Assembly: GCF_940670685.1 (NCBI RefSeq)
Contig: NZ_OW711693.1
Location: 3,286,001-3,350,000 of the forward strand
Direction of reading: 5' to 3'
DNA length: 64,000 nucleotides
DNA from: Anaeropeptidivorans aminofermentans
GTDB lineage: Bacteria > Bacillota > Clostridia > Lachnospirales > UBA5962
The notes under the pieces were generated by a model. It was not told where the DNA came from. It worked only from the letters and a program-made list of their open reading frames with translations, and made no database searches. Position numbers and translations under genes: made by a program. Positions 18,808-27,806 of the stretch are shown piece after piece; position 1 is the first letter of the stretch; every line of letters begins with the position of its first letter.

Positions 18808-19271
18808 TTACTATCCCTAAAAATTAATGATAACGACACTTCTCATTATTGCTATAATAAGCCACAAATAGCTATGTAGTTTCTCCCTATCTTGTGCCAT
18901 TATAACTTTAAAATTTCTGTTTACGCTCATATCTGACATACTTTTCTTTTATTATACTTATTCATCGAAAGATTTTCCACCCTCATACCAAAAGAAGCAG
19001 AAATACCTTCTTATTTTAATTTGGGTATTTGGAATATATAATTATATACTAAGAAAAATGTACTTTTGACAAACTAAAAAAGGATATAATTACAGCTCAT
19101 ATTCCTTTTAGAAAGCATTTACAAGCGGCATGCTTAATAATATTAATTCCATTTAGGACAATTTTTATCAATAAATCATATCAAAACACAAAGAAAAGGT
19201 AATGCCAACCTAAAACCGTGGCAATATCGTGGCAAACCCCTCAAAAATCAACAAAAAGACAAAATAAAAAA
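18808..19271. other. Gene-free AT-rich stretch
   Basis: I see no supported gene, RNA or clear terminator here. It lies directly left of the tRNA-Gln attachment scar. Confidence 0.5.
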
Positions 19272-19358
19272 CTCAAGGTCTATAAAAAGCCTTGAGTTTA
19301 CGTTATTTGTGAAAGCTGGGCTGGATGGATTCGAACCATCGAATGCAGGAGTCAAAGT
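19272..19358 (-). mobile_element. Attachment site: exact 46-bp tRNA-Gln 3' half with terminator
   Basis: 19313-19358 is identical over 46 bases to 31507-31552, covering the acceptor end, T arm and anticodon arm up to the anticodon loop of tRNA-Gln. Below it lies the hairpin AAACTCAAGG/CCTTGAGTTT, matching the tRNA terminator. The tRNA 5' half is missing. Together with 31.5 kb this defines a 12.2-kb segment bounded by direct repeats. Confidence 0.88.
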
Positions 19359-19624
19359 GCAAATAGCTATTTTTTAAGGCATATTTGTAGGGGCCTGGTG
19401 ATGCTGATTAATGCCTATCAGATCTAGGAAATAAGCCGTTTTTAATGCAAATACGCTAAATATCAAACAAATAAAAAGAAGAATTATAATAATTATTTTT
19501 TTGCATTTTTTTACACGGCCTCGCTACTGAAATTATTTTTTAAAATAAAAGTATCCTACATATACCCTATATAATTTATCATAAAACTTAACTTAAATAG
19601 TCCTTAGTTTTAAAGAAAAAATTT

Positions 19625-20908
19625 TCAGCTCTTAACGGCATATCTTGTTTTTTTGCCAATGCCAATTTTATAAATCAAATCTTTTTCCTGCATTTCTTTT
19701 AACAAGTTGATTGCATAAGTAGTGCCAATGCCTAAAGCCTCTTCAACATCAGAACGTGTGATTTCTTTCTTTTTGTCAAATAAATTCAATATAGGTAAGT
19801 ATTTTGCTTCCACAGAGGATACTATTTGTGCATGGATGTTTGGCAAAGTAACCCTGAAGGCGCCTTCTACAGTTTCAAATTTGGGCTGTAAAGAATGGCC
19901 TTTATAAGAACTTATGATTTTACCTAAGCCTGTGACCTATGCTTCAATTAATTTTACATGATAAAATATATTTGCCAGTTTTTCATTTCTCGGTTGTGAT
20001 GCACCGAGCATTGCCGTTTCTAAGGATAAGCCCAGAATTAAACCGCCTAAAGAAATAAATTCCAGCCTGTCAGAATAGAGATTAATAAAGGTACTTCTGC
20101 CAGTCTCTGTGAACGATAGCATTAAGCAATGCCTCACGAACGTCATCTTCTGGATAGTCCTTTCATCTGTACGGAGTAAGTCTTGAAAGGTTGCCTTTGT
20201 TCTGTTATAGAAATAAATAGTTTTATAGGCCGCATTAACCTGGGTGAATAAAGAACCGGTTAATTCTCTTCCGTCTTTAAATACCAGTTTATCCGTGCCT
20301 TGGAAAATGGCAAATTTAATAGAACGCTTACACTGATCAGATACTAATAAAGCCATATTTGTATATATTGTTGGAAGAAAGAATCCCTATATTCTTCATC
20401 TGAACAGGGCTGAACTCTAAGTTTCGCTTTGCCATCTCTCCTTTTAATGCATGAAAAGTAAGTTCTCGAATTAAAGAGCGGTTACTTTCAAAGGTATCCC
20501 CGTCTGTGTCTTTTATCATCATGCGAATGGCATCTTCAGAGACAGGGGCAGAGGTTGTTCCGTTTCGAATGTATATGCCTGAGACTTTTAGCCTCTTCTC
20601 AGATAAATAATAAGGCTTTTTAGTGCCTTGGCTTGTTATTTTGATAATACTTTTTCCATCGTCTTTTACTACTTCAATGTTTACAAACATAGATAAATCA
20701 GTGCGAATACTGTCTCTTAGAGAATTTGATATTGATGCGTTACAAAACCAGCTTTGCCAACACCGATTACTTTACCGTCATCTCAAAATCCTATATATAT
20801 ATTGTGCCGCCATTTGTATTAGCAAAGGCAACAATCTCTTTCTTTAAATCAGATATATATACTTCTTTTAATCCAACAGATAACTGATTCGCTTTTATAT
20901 AAGTCCAT
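19625..20908 (-). pseudogene. AlbA-2 type ATP-binding regulator, multiply broken
   Basis: Pieces in order on the minus strand: an N-terminal divergent AAA/AlbA-2 segment (KEIVAFANTNGGTIYIG, then an in-frame stop), a long open part from about 20690, a frameshift near 20345, another near 20115 that scrambles EALLNAIVHRDW, an in-frame TAG at 19937 where the family has tyrosine in IEAYGTG, and a C-terminal winged-helix part ending GKKTRYAVKS. The intact family consists of cytosolic ATP-binding DNA-associated regulators, often found on mobile islands. At least four lesions make it non-functional. A shorter remnant of a relative lies near 15.9 kb. Confidence 0.8.
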
Positions 20909-21037
20909 GGTATCACTCTTTGTAACAGTTAATATCACTTTATAACACTAATTCAACACAAAAAGTGATAGAAATCAAACAAATATGTATGATAGCTTAC
21001 AACAAAAAGATATTGTCCCTTATTTTTGCCACAATCA

Positions 21038-21355
21038 TTACTTAAGTTGCGCAAAATAATCTTTTGCTGGCTCAATATTTTCTGAATACGATCTCAAGAT
21101 TTCCTTCGTTTGATTTTGACCATTTGGGAATACATATGAATCTGAAAAATCATTATAAGCCGTTCCATTTTCTATAGCTTTTAGCAGCGTATTTTTATCA
21201 TTCGTATTAATATACCAGCCGCTCAAATCCTCTACATACCAACCTGTGTCTGTGTCAATATAATCATTACCCTCACCTGAATCAATTATGAATATTTTGC
21301 CGTTCTTTTCTGCTTGTTTCATTACAAATTCAATAAAAGGTTCCTCGTTTAACAT
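21038..21355 (-). CDS. Probable immunity protein of the third MuF toxin
   Basis: 105 residues with AAGGAGGATTTT before the ATG. It follows the toxin frame after 15 bases. It carries an acidic, tryptophan-rich centre (DTGWYVEDLSGWYINTN) and lacks signal peptide or membrane helices. I do not recognise the family. By position it is the antidote for the RNase-like tip encoded just upstream. The gene is intact although the toxin is broken, so it may act as an orphan immunity gene. Confidence 0.7.
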   Translation of the reverse strand: MLNEEPFIEFVMKQAEKNGKIFIIDSGEGNDYIDTDTGWYVEDLSGWYINTNDKNTLLKAIENGTAYNDFSDSYVFPNGQNQTKEILRSYSENIEPAKDYFAQLK

Positions 21356-21370
21356 TAAAATCCTCCTTCT

Positions 21371-22770
21371 TTATGGCCAAATACGTGTAGCGCCCTGAAC
21401 TCTTAAATTATTAATCCCATCTTTCATAATCGTGACAAAGTTTTCATTCAAATCCGTTACGACAACACCGTTACCCTGTATATAGAATTTTGCTTATCCT
21501 GGAGCATTAGAGCTATTTGGTATTTTTTTGCCCATACCCATCCATTCCCCTTGTCGAACTTCAGTTGCATTACCATAGATATCGTTTATTGTATTTCTCA
21601 GGATATTTCTTACATTAGGGTCTGCTGGATCTAATCCATAATCTTGTGCGTGCTTTCCGATCTTTTTACCAAACTGACCATCATCAATGTTTAACTTCCT
21701 ACTTGAATCCTTAGCACTCTTGCTGGTTTTACTAAGAAGTTCTGCCTCGTTTGATAAACCCAAAGCTTTACTGTTATTAACATAAAATTCCTTAATTTCT
21801 TTTGCATATTGGGAACCTTGAAGAAATTCTTCTTTAAAATACTTATCAGCTTCATCAACCTTTTGAAGAGAATTTAAGGCACCGCTGTTTTTGGCGGTAA
21901 AATAGCTTGTAACACCAGACAGGCCTTCAAGAATAAGCCCTGTAAATATACCCCCTACAGTAGTACCCAGCTGAGTAGTGTTATAGGTGGCAATAATCCA
22001 AGCTTTATCTTTATTGCTTAGCTTGTCCTCATAGTGTTGAAAGTTTACTTTACTCATTTCTCCGTGGGACTCAAGAATATCATAGATAGCTAAGCGGTCC
22101 TCAATAACGGGAAGCTTTTTGTACTTATCATAATTAAGGAGAAAGTCTATTTTCTTGACTACCTTATCTGAGAGGAGAGCATCCTCAAACAGCTGCTCAA
22201 CAATGAGCTTATCTGCATATCTTTCATAAAGCTCTTCTATATAATCAGGGACATTTTGCAAGTCATTTCTTCTTTCATCTTTGCTTATATAGGTTTCAGT
22301 CGGATTGTAAAAGAAGGACAAATCCTCAACAGGTAAAGTTTCTTTCAGCATATTGATAAATGCTTTCCTGTTGGGGAATGTTTCCTGAGTGTCCTTGTCT
22401 TTATCTTCTGAGATTAAAACATCTTTAAGTATATTTTGTTTTTCATCTTCTAAAAAATTATCGCTGCCAGTTGCAATCTCGCATTTGCAATTGGGGTGCA
22501 TAGGGGGAAGATTGATTCCCTCCTCGGCTTTATCAATAGATAAAATACTGCCGTTAAGGGCCTGACATTTTTTGCAGGCGTCTGAAGTGCTGTACGAAAC
22601 AGGTAGTGCTTATAACCTCTTAGCCTAGCCACATACAAGGCTAATTTAACTTCCTGTTCTTTAACCTTGTCCTGCACCTTATTAATAAAGCTTTCTATTT
22701 CCTTATCAAATTCACGGTGTATTCTGTTTAATATGCTGCCAATTTTGTAATTTCTGCTGGAATAGCCAAC
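21371..22770 (-). pseudogene. MuF-domain polymorphic toxin, truncated, frameshifted and stopped
   Basis: A diverged relative of the toxin at 1785-3383. The head domain starts only at the YSSRNYKIGSIL segment (22770), a frameshift near 22590 breaks it within the CKKC region, and the frame then runs through HPNCKCEIATGSD and the linker to a tip with FGKKIGKHAQDYGLDP. A TAA at 21494-21496 interrupts the tip; the same frame continues as AKFYIQGNGVVVTDLNENFV and ends at ATRIWP (stop at 21371). The GKHAxDYG and FVTI features resemble BECR-fold RNase tips. With no start region left it cannot be expressed normally. Confidence 0.8.
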
Positions 22771-23055
22771 CAGTACACAGGCTCGGCGGGAGAGGGCTTT
22801 GTGGATTATTTGAGACAAACAGAAAACACCATTATTGTCGGAACAAATACAAAGGGCGCTTATTCCACCGGAAATGTTGTCCAAGTAAAGCTTCCCTATA
22901 GTAAAATTGCTATCTCCTGCGGCTTCAATCTACATCTGGAGCCGGATTTGCCAAGTATCGAGGGTATTGGCATAGAGCCTGATATTTGGGCACCACCGGA
23001 TGAAAGCCTTGAAAGAGTCATTAAATTCATAGAGAATTATGGATTAGCGGATTAA
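22745..23055 (+). pseudogene. C-terminal fragment of an S41-family peptidase
   Basis: The plus strand reads QYTGSAGEGFVDYLRQTENT, the active-site serine region of S41 (C-terminal processing/tricorn-like) peptidases, followed by IIVGTNTKG and the closing GIGIEPDIWAPP. Everything upstream of the catalytic segment is replaced by the truncated toxin head on the other strand, so the two genes are joined head to tail by a rearrangement near 22765. It has no start site. Confidence 0.75.
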
Positions 23056-23084
23056 ATGAAGATGTAAAATAATTGCCTGTGAAG

Positions 23085-23122
23085 AACCCTTCTATAAAAA
23101 ATAAAAAATGGAAGGGCTTTTA
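23085..23122 (+). terminator. Hairpin after the S41 fragment
   Basis: ACCCTTCTAT pairs with ATGGAAGGGC-type sequence and is followed by TTTTAATG, 30 bases past the stop. It probably served the former peptidase gene. Confidence 0.6.
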
Positions 23123-23331
23123 ATGCTAAAAAAAAAGTAAATGAGTAGGGTAGAAGAGTAGTAATAAAGTGATTTTCAAACAACCCAATACATATATGCT
23201 CAACACTCCAGAAATGCGTGCCAGAACTGAACCCTTCACCTTAAATCAACATTAATTGAAGGGCAAAAAGGTGAATGCCAGTTATCCGCCTACAAAAAAA
23301 TGCCAAGTGTCCGATTTCTCATCTATATAAT

Positions 23332-23447
23332 AGTAACCGCAAGGCTAAAAACCTTGCGGTTACTATGTTTTTTGGTGGAGATAAGCGGAATTGAACCGCT
23401 GACCTCTTGAATGCTATTCAAGCACGCTTTTATATATTGGTATCCCC
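23332..23447 (-). tRNA. Degenerate tRNA-Ala gene with terminator (pseudo-tRNA)
   Basis: On the minus strand GGGGATA pairs with TATCTCC, followed by ACCA, with an intact T arm (AGCGG/CCGCT) and an anticodon stem CTTGA/TCAAG. The loop reads ATAGCAT, giving AGC where I expect GGC, and the D arm has decayed. The tRNA body is 23372-23447; at 23332-23363 a strong hairpin (AGTAACCGCAAGG/CCTTGCGGTTACT) follows. Probably not functional. Confidence 0.7.
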
Positions 23448-23530
23448 ATAAAAATGCTTTCATGAGGATTTTAAATACAAAAACGAAAAAATCAAGTCCC
23501 ATACAAACCTTGGATTTTCTATGTTTTTAA

Positions 23531-23580
23531 TGAAGGTACCACCCAGATTTGAACTGGGGGTGAAGGAGTTGCAGTTGCTT
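23531..23580 (-). tRNA. 3'-half remnant of a tRNA, Cys-like
   Basis: The minus strand shows CTGCAACTCC (anticodon GCA), a T arm CCCAG-TTCAAAT-CTGGG and an acceptor end GGTACC, matching the 3' half of Clostridial tRNA-Cys. The 5' half is absent and unrelated AT-rich sequence begins. A weak hairpin lies below it. Another integration scar or decayed tRNA cluster. Confidence 0.55.
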
Positions 23581-24081
23581 AAATACATTGTTATATAAAT
23601 TTATAATACTTCAGATTAAATCAAAAAACGGCTATTTTAAAAAGATTTTAGAGAGTAAGCGTGTACAGGAAACTATATACAAAAAAGAAGTTTTTCAAAA
23701 TTTATTAGAAACCCTATTAGAAAACATCATTAACTAATTTTTAGAAATAGATTAGGTGGTCTAAGAAAAGCATTGCTGCTTGTCTGTACGCTCTTAAAAG
23801 TATATATTCTACGTCTCATCAAAAATTTGAGAGAACTTATATGCCTTCTTCTGCATTATTTTATAATTTGTACTACCATCATTAAGGTGAGCAAATCCAA
23901 GATCGCACCTATTTTAGGCGCTATGCATTTTTCGATATCTTTCAAGGGAATTTATCGTTTGCCTTTAGCAAGTATTCAAATCTCAATGACAGAGGTCCTA
24001 AATATAAAAAAGGATAAAGCACTAAATAGGCTCGATTAGGCTCCTCAACGTTTTGCACCCACTTTAATTTATAGTAAGCAT
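23581..24081. other. Gene-free stretch before the exporter gene
   Basis: No gene supported. An 88-codon plus-strand frame at 23773-24039 has no ribosome binding site and an atypical composition; fragments of a decayed minus-strand frame (KCIAPKIGAILDLL) are readable but unassigned. Confidence 0.4.
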
Positions 24082-25704
24082 TTATAAAACATCAAAATTG
24101 ATTACCTCATCAGCTATTTTAACAAAATCTGAATGATGAGTAATAATAATTATAATTTTATTTGCCTTCTCCTTTTTTAAAATATCATATAAATTCCATA
24201 TACTTTTTTTATCTAATGCTGAAGTTGGTTCATCCATAATTAATAATTCAGCCGTCTTGTTGAGTGCACCAATAATTGCTATTTTTTGCTTTTCTCCACC
24301 AGAAATATTATCAGGGTTTCTTTGTATGGAAAAATCTAATCCTTCGTCTAAGGTATCTATAAACTGATTAAAGTTAAATTGTGTTGCTATATTTCTGAAC
24401 CGACTATCACTTTCAATATTAAGATTATCTCGAACAGAATCGAAATAGAGCTCTGGCTCTTGAAGCACTACTGCACATTTAGATTCCCGAAATTGACTCA
24501 TATTGATATCTTTAATATTAACTCCATTTATTTTTATTTTTCCAGAATAATTATAGAGTAGACCGAGCAATAAAGTATATAATGTACTTTTTCCAGAGCC
24601 ATTTTTACCTGAAAGCACATAAATTTTGTTTTTTTCTAATTTTAAATTTAGATTGCGTAATACCATTCTTTCATTATCATATGAGAAACTTAAGTCTGAA
24701 ATTTCAATATTATGGAGCTCTCCAATTGATATCTTTCCTTCTATTTCTCTTTCAGCATCAAGTATATTGCGTAGCCTATGGTAAGATACCAAAGCGCTTT
24801 GATAGGATTCGCTATAATTTAAAGCGTAAGATATATTAGACATTAAAATCTGAGAGTATGTATTGATTATAATAAATGTGCCTAAGGTCATGTTACTGAT
24901 AAGTATTTCCTTCGCTGAATAAAGAAAAATAATACTGTTAATCATATATTTAGCTATACTATCAATTATTCCATATGTCTGCTTTATCCAAATATATTTC
25001 ATTTTTGAAGATAGAAATGGCCCAAAACTTTGAATAACTTTAGAGTCTGTGCTATCAAAAATTCCATTCAACTTAATATATTTAATGAACTCCAGTTGAT
25101 GGTGCATCTTAGAAAAAAAATTGTTCTGAATTTCTCTAAATTTAAAATTTGCATTATATAATGGTTTTTTAAAAAAATTGTAAAACACAAAATAAACAGG
25201 TATGAGTCCAAAAATCAGAATAGTCATTATTTTGTTTAGCTGAAACATATATATAGCAATATATACAAATGAAAGAACTGTGGTTAAAATAGACATTATG
25301 CTTTGAATTGCAAATGCAGTTAAGTTTTGTGAATCGTTATTTATTCTTTCGGTAAAATACGCTGATGAATTCTCACTTAAATATGATAGTGGTAATCGTT
25401 TCAAATGTGTAAACACATGATATTTTATGTCAAATTCAGCCTTTGTATAAAGTTTTGCTGATGTAATATCATTTATAAAATCAGCTAATATTTGAATTCC
25501 CCAAGAAATAAATAGTATAATCAATATTCTAAAAGTATTGTTTTCATATTCTATTAAAGTATTTTTAAGTGAGTCAACAAATATCCCAACCAAATAAGGA
25601 TTAAATAACGATAATATCCATATTAGTGATGATAGAAAAAAAAATAGAAAAAAAATACTTTTATGTTTTAATAAAAAAGGAAATATAAATTTATATAATG
25701 ACAT
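24082..25704 (-). CDS. ABC exporter (membrane domain fused to ATPase) of the RiPP cluster
   Basis: 540 residues. The N-terminal two-thirds hold about six membrane helices (FLLKHKSIFFLFFFLSSLIW onward). The ATPase has Walker A GKNGSGKST, the signature ISGGEKQK, Walker B LLIMDEPTSALD and the switch histidine in ITHHSD. It exports as a homodimer. There is no C39 peptidase domain at the N-terminus, unlike many bacteriocin exporters, so leader removal must be done by another protein. The gene starts 9 bases after the radical SAM stop and is the last gene of that operon. I infer export of the matured peptide; multidrug-type export is the alternative. Confidence 0.9.
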   Translation of the reverse strand: MSLYKFIFPFLLKHKSIFFLFFFLSSLIWILSLFNPYLVGIFVDSLKNTLIEYENNTFRILIILFISWGIQILADFINDITSAKLYTKAEFDIKYHVFTHLKRLPLSYLSENSSAYFTERINNDSQNLTAFAIQSIMSILTTVLSFVYIAIYMFQLNKIMTILIFGLIPVYFVFYNFFKKPLYNANFKFREIQNNFFSKMHHQLEFIKYIKLNGIFDSTDSKVIQSFGPFLSSKMKYIWIKQTYGIIDSIAKYMINSIIFLYSAKEILISNMTLGTFIIINTYSQILMSNISYALNYSESYQSALVSYHRLRNILDAEREIEGKISIGELHNIEISDLSFSYDNERMVLRNLNLKLEKNKIYVLSGKNGSGKSTLYTLLLGLLYNYSGKIKINGVNIKDINMSQFRESKCAVVLQEPELYFDSVRDNLNIESDSRFRNIATQFNFNQFIDTLDEGLDFSIQRNPDNISGGEKQKIAIIGALNKTAELLIMDEPTSALDKKSIWNLYDILKKEKANKIIIIITHHSDFVKIADEVINFDVL

Positions 25705-25713
25705 AATCTAGCC

Positions 25714-27021
25714 CTATCTTTGTTCTGACAGACACCAATTTTCATATACGAATTTTAATTTATCCTTATAACTATGTAAATCATGGCAGCATGCATAGTT
25801 ATCTTTATTATTTATTCTAAAGTAAGCACAACCGCCTTGACAGCATGGTAAATATGTACAGGCTTTACATTCATCAGACAAATCTAAGCTCAACCATTTT
25901 GTCTGCTCATAATTATATACTGGACCTGTTTTAACGCTGCCTATATTGTTATCTTTAACATTGATTTTGTTCCAACACGAGTATAATAATCCATCTGGAG
26001 CGACAACGTATTGCCCTAACCTTTCAGCACCACAATATAGATGCTTTTGTAAAGGATATAGTCTATTTCTAAATTCATCTGGGGATAGTCTGTATTGCAT
26101 TTTTGCAACCTCAGTATCTAACTCTCCAAACCTTTCCATGTTAATCATATACTTTTCTTTATTAGCATGAGTTTCAGAGGTATTATCAACGGGAGCTAAA
26201 TAAAAGTATGGATTTACCCCCCATCCCATATCATTAATAAAATAATCAATCAATTGTAATATATCCTGTTCATTTTTAGAATCAACATTAATACGCACAT
26301 TAATATCCATAACATCTTTTGCCTGTTCAATATTACTAATGAGCAATTCAAAACTATCTTCGCCATTTTTTAATATTCTTCTTTTATTATGGATATCTTT
26401 AAGCCCATCTATAGTGATTTGTGCAAATGCAACTTTTTTTCCTCTCAACTTTTGAGCTGTCTCTCGATCCAATAATGCACCGTTCGTAATAATTCCAGCA
26501 CCATAGTCAACATCATTTTCGCTACATATTTTTATTAATGCATCCGAAAGATTATAAATTATTTGCGTTTCTAATAAGGGCTCTCCTCCGAACCATGTAA
26601 CTTCAAGATGTTTGCATGAGTTTCCTTTGAGATACTTCTCTACAAATTCAACTAAATCATGCTGGGTTTCCTCACTCATTACCTCCTTTGTATGTTTTTC
26701 AAAACAATATGGACATGCCATATTACAATACATGGTTGGAGCAATGGTAAGGCTAACTGCCTCGGTATCATTTCTACTTAAATTCCTCAAAATAGAGATT
26801 TGACCAACTTCGTCAATATCCTCTTGGACAATAAACCCAGCCTTTTTCATTAAATCTATTATTTCTATATTTGCAGCATGCTCATCTATATTCTCAATAT
26901 TATTGTATATTTCTAAACCTTCTTCATCTAATTCGGTGAAAATACCTGAATATGTATTATACATTAAACTATATTCCGAATTTTTGTCCACTTCAATATT
27001 ATAAAAGGATTTTTTATACAT
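25714..27021 (-). CDS. Radical SAM/SPASM peptide maturase
   Basis: 435 residues from an ATG with TTGGGGGC upstream; an in-frame TTG at 27033 is less likely. Residues 1-75 resemble the peptide-recognition region of such maturases. The radical SAM motif CNMACPYC (CX3CX2C, residues 99-106) is followed by WFGGEPLLE. The C-terminal SPASM region has cysteines in YCGAERLG, LYSCWNK, CKACTYLPCCQGGC and ACCHD, enough for two auxiliary iron-sulfur clusters. Enzymes of this layout form thioether bonds from cysteine side chains in RiPP precursors (sactipeptides, ranthipeptides). The six-cysteine peptide gene lies just upstream on the same strand, so I infer that this enzyme crosslinks it. It resembles the Clostridial Cys-rich-peptide maturase family (CcpM) from memory. 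Confidence 0.9.
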   Translation of the reverse strand: MYKKSFYNIEVDKNSEYSLMYNTYSGIFTELDEEGLEIYNNIENIDEHAANIEIIDLMKKAGFIVQEDIDEVGQISILRNLSRNDTEAVSLTIAPTMYCNMACPYCFEKHTKEVMSEETQHDLVEFVEKYLKGNSCKHLEVTWFGGEPLLETQIIYNLSDALIKICSENDVDYGAGIITNGALLDRETAQKLRGKKVAFAQITIDGLKDIHNKRRILKNGEDSFELLISNIEQAKDVMDINVRINVDSKNEQDILQLIDYFINDMGWGVNPYFYLAPVDNTSETHANKEKYMINMERFGELDTEVAKMQYRLSPDEFRNRLYPLQKHLYCGAERLGQYVVAPDGLLYSCWNKINVKDNNIGSVKTGPVYNYEQTKWLSLDLSDECKACTYLPCCQGGCAYFRINNKDNYACCHDLHSYKDKLKFVYENWCLSEQR

Positions 27022-27303
27022 AATTGCCCCCAATAATTAATAATTTATATTACTAGTTCACTAGCTAATAAATTATCTTTTCAAAAAGTTATCTTAGCTT
27101 TTTAAAGTTGGATTATCTGTTTAATAAACGAATACGACTAATATAAGACATTAATTGGGTAAACATTAAATCAATTAACAAAATAATGTACCTTTTATTT
27201 CCCCTATTTTTTTAAACTTACACTATACTTAGTTTTTCACTTATATATTTAGCTAAATATCAGCCTTCTTCTGTATATAAAAGCAACATAACGCTATAAG
27301 TTT

Positions 27304-27347
27304 CTTAGGAACTACTGATTTATTGTAATAGGCCAGTAGTTCCTAAG
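27304..27347 (-). promoter_or_regulatory. Hairpin between precursor and maturase genes
   Basis: CTTAGGAACTACTG and CAGTAGTTCCTAAG form a perfect 14-bp stem with a 16-base loop, 62 bases downstream of the precursor stop. No T-run follows on the minus strand, so it is more likely an mRNA-stabilising or processing hairpin, or a partial attenuator, than a full terminator. Such hairpins often keep precursor mRNA more abundant than enzyme mRNA. Confidence 0.75.
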
Positions 27348-27408
27348 AGACAATTAAGTATAAGCCCATAAGAATATGCAAGTACTTAATCCTATTAAGA
27401 TAGCGTTC

Positions 27409-27528
27409 TTATCTACTTATGCAATGGCTGCAAAAGCAAGCCTTTTGACAACCAGCATCGCAAGCATTACATTTAATAGTGATCAGTGTAGGCTTCTTAA
27501 CAAGAATTTCAGGATTAATGATTTTCAT
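27409..27528 (-). CDS. Six-cysteine RiPP precursor peptide
   Basis: 39 codons, shorter than usual gene-finder cutoffs. AAAGGAGGAGGC lies directly before the ATG. The leader is MKIINPEILVKKPTLITIK, 19 residues with no GG cleavage motif. The core starts at C20 and has cysteines at 20, 23, 27, 31, 33 and 36 (CNACDAGCQKACFCSHC) before ISR. Six cysteines in 17 residues with interleaved small residues is the pattern of thioether-crosslinked peptides made by radical SAM/SPASM enzymes. From memory it resembles the CLI_3235-type Clostridial Cys-rich peptides. It is first in the operon with the maturase and exporter. Bactericidal, signalling or metal-binding roles are all possible. Confidence 0.88.
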   Translation of the reverse strand: MKIINPEILVKKPTLITIKCNACDAGCQKACFCSHCISR

Positions 27529-27578
27529 AAGCCTCCTCCTTTCTCGTTATTTTTATATAATGATAAAATATAATGTTT

Positions 27579-27650
27579 GATAAAATTAAGTAGGATTTTG
27601 AGTCTGATAGAATTAAGTAGAATACTAAGTTCGATAGAATTAAGTAAGAT
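27579..27650 (-). promoter_or_regulatory. Three 27-bp-period direct repeats upstream of the precursor
   Basis: The 18-base unit GATARAATTAAGTARRAT starts at 27579, 27606 and 27633, exactly 27 bases apart, with 9 unrelated bases between units. It lies 51 bases upstream of the precursor ATG. An AT-rich segment with TATAA-like elements lies between. I infer an operator array for an activator or quorum-sensing response regulator. Confidence 0.75.
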
Positions 27651-27698
27651 GTAGGTCAGACAAAGAAATTAAATCTAGAAAGTGAAATTATTAATAGT

Positions 27699-27728
27699 AA
27701 GGTTATATGATATATATATCATAACCTT
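27699..27728 (-). terminator. Hairpin after the cytosolic S41 gene
   Basis: AAGGTTAT and ATAACCTT flank an AT palindrome (GATATATATATC). It lies 79 bases past the stop of the S41 gene and before the repeat array, so it insulates the precursor promoter from upstream transcription. Confidence 0.6.
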
Positions 27729-27806
27729 TAATTTGTGTCAACATATCTCTAACTATATTTTTTTTATCATTTATTTGGTTACTTTTGATATAATTAATTA
27801 CAATTA

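Noticed and set aside
18808-19271. Integrase C-terminal remnant left of the 19.3-kb attachment scar
   Set aside because: A few codons on the minus strand read like a recombinase tail, but no catalytic motif is visible, so I do not claim it.
27376-27573. 65-codon plus-strand frame over the RiPP precursor
   Set aside because: It lacks a ribosome binding site and lies opposite the cysteine-rich gene, which has an AAAGGAGGAGG site and a clear product pattern.
27579-27650. CRISPR array
   Set aside because: Three units of 18 bases with 9-base spacers are far too short for repeats and spacers, and there are no cas genes.
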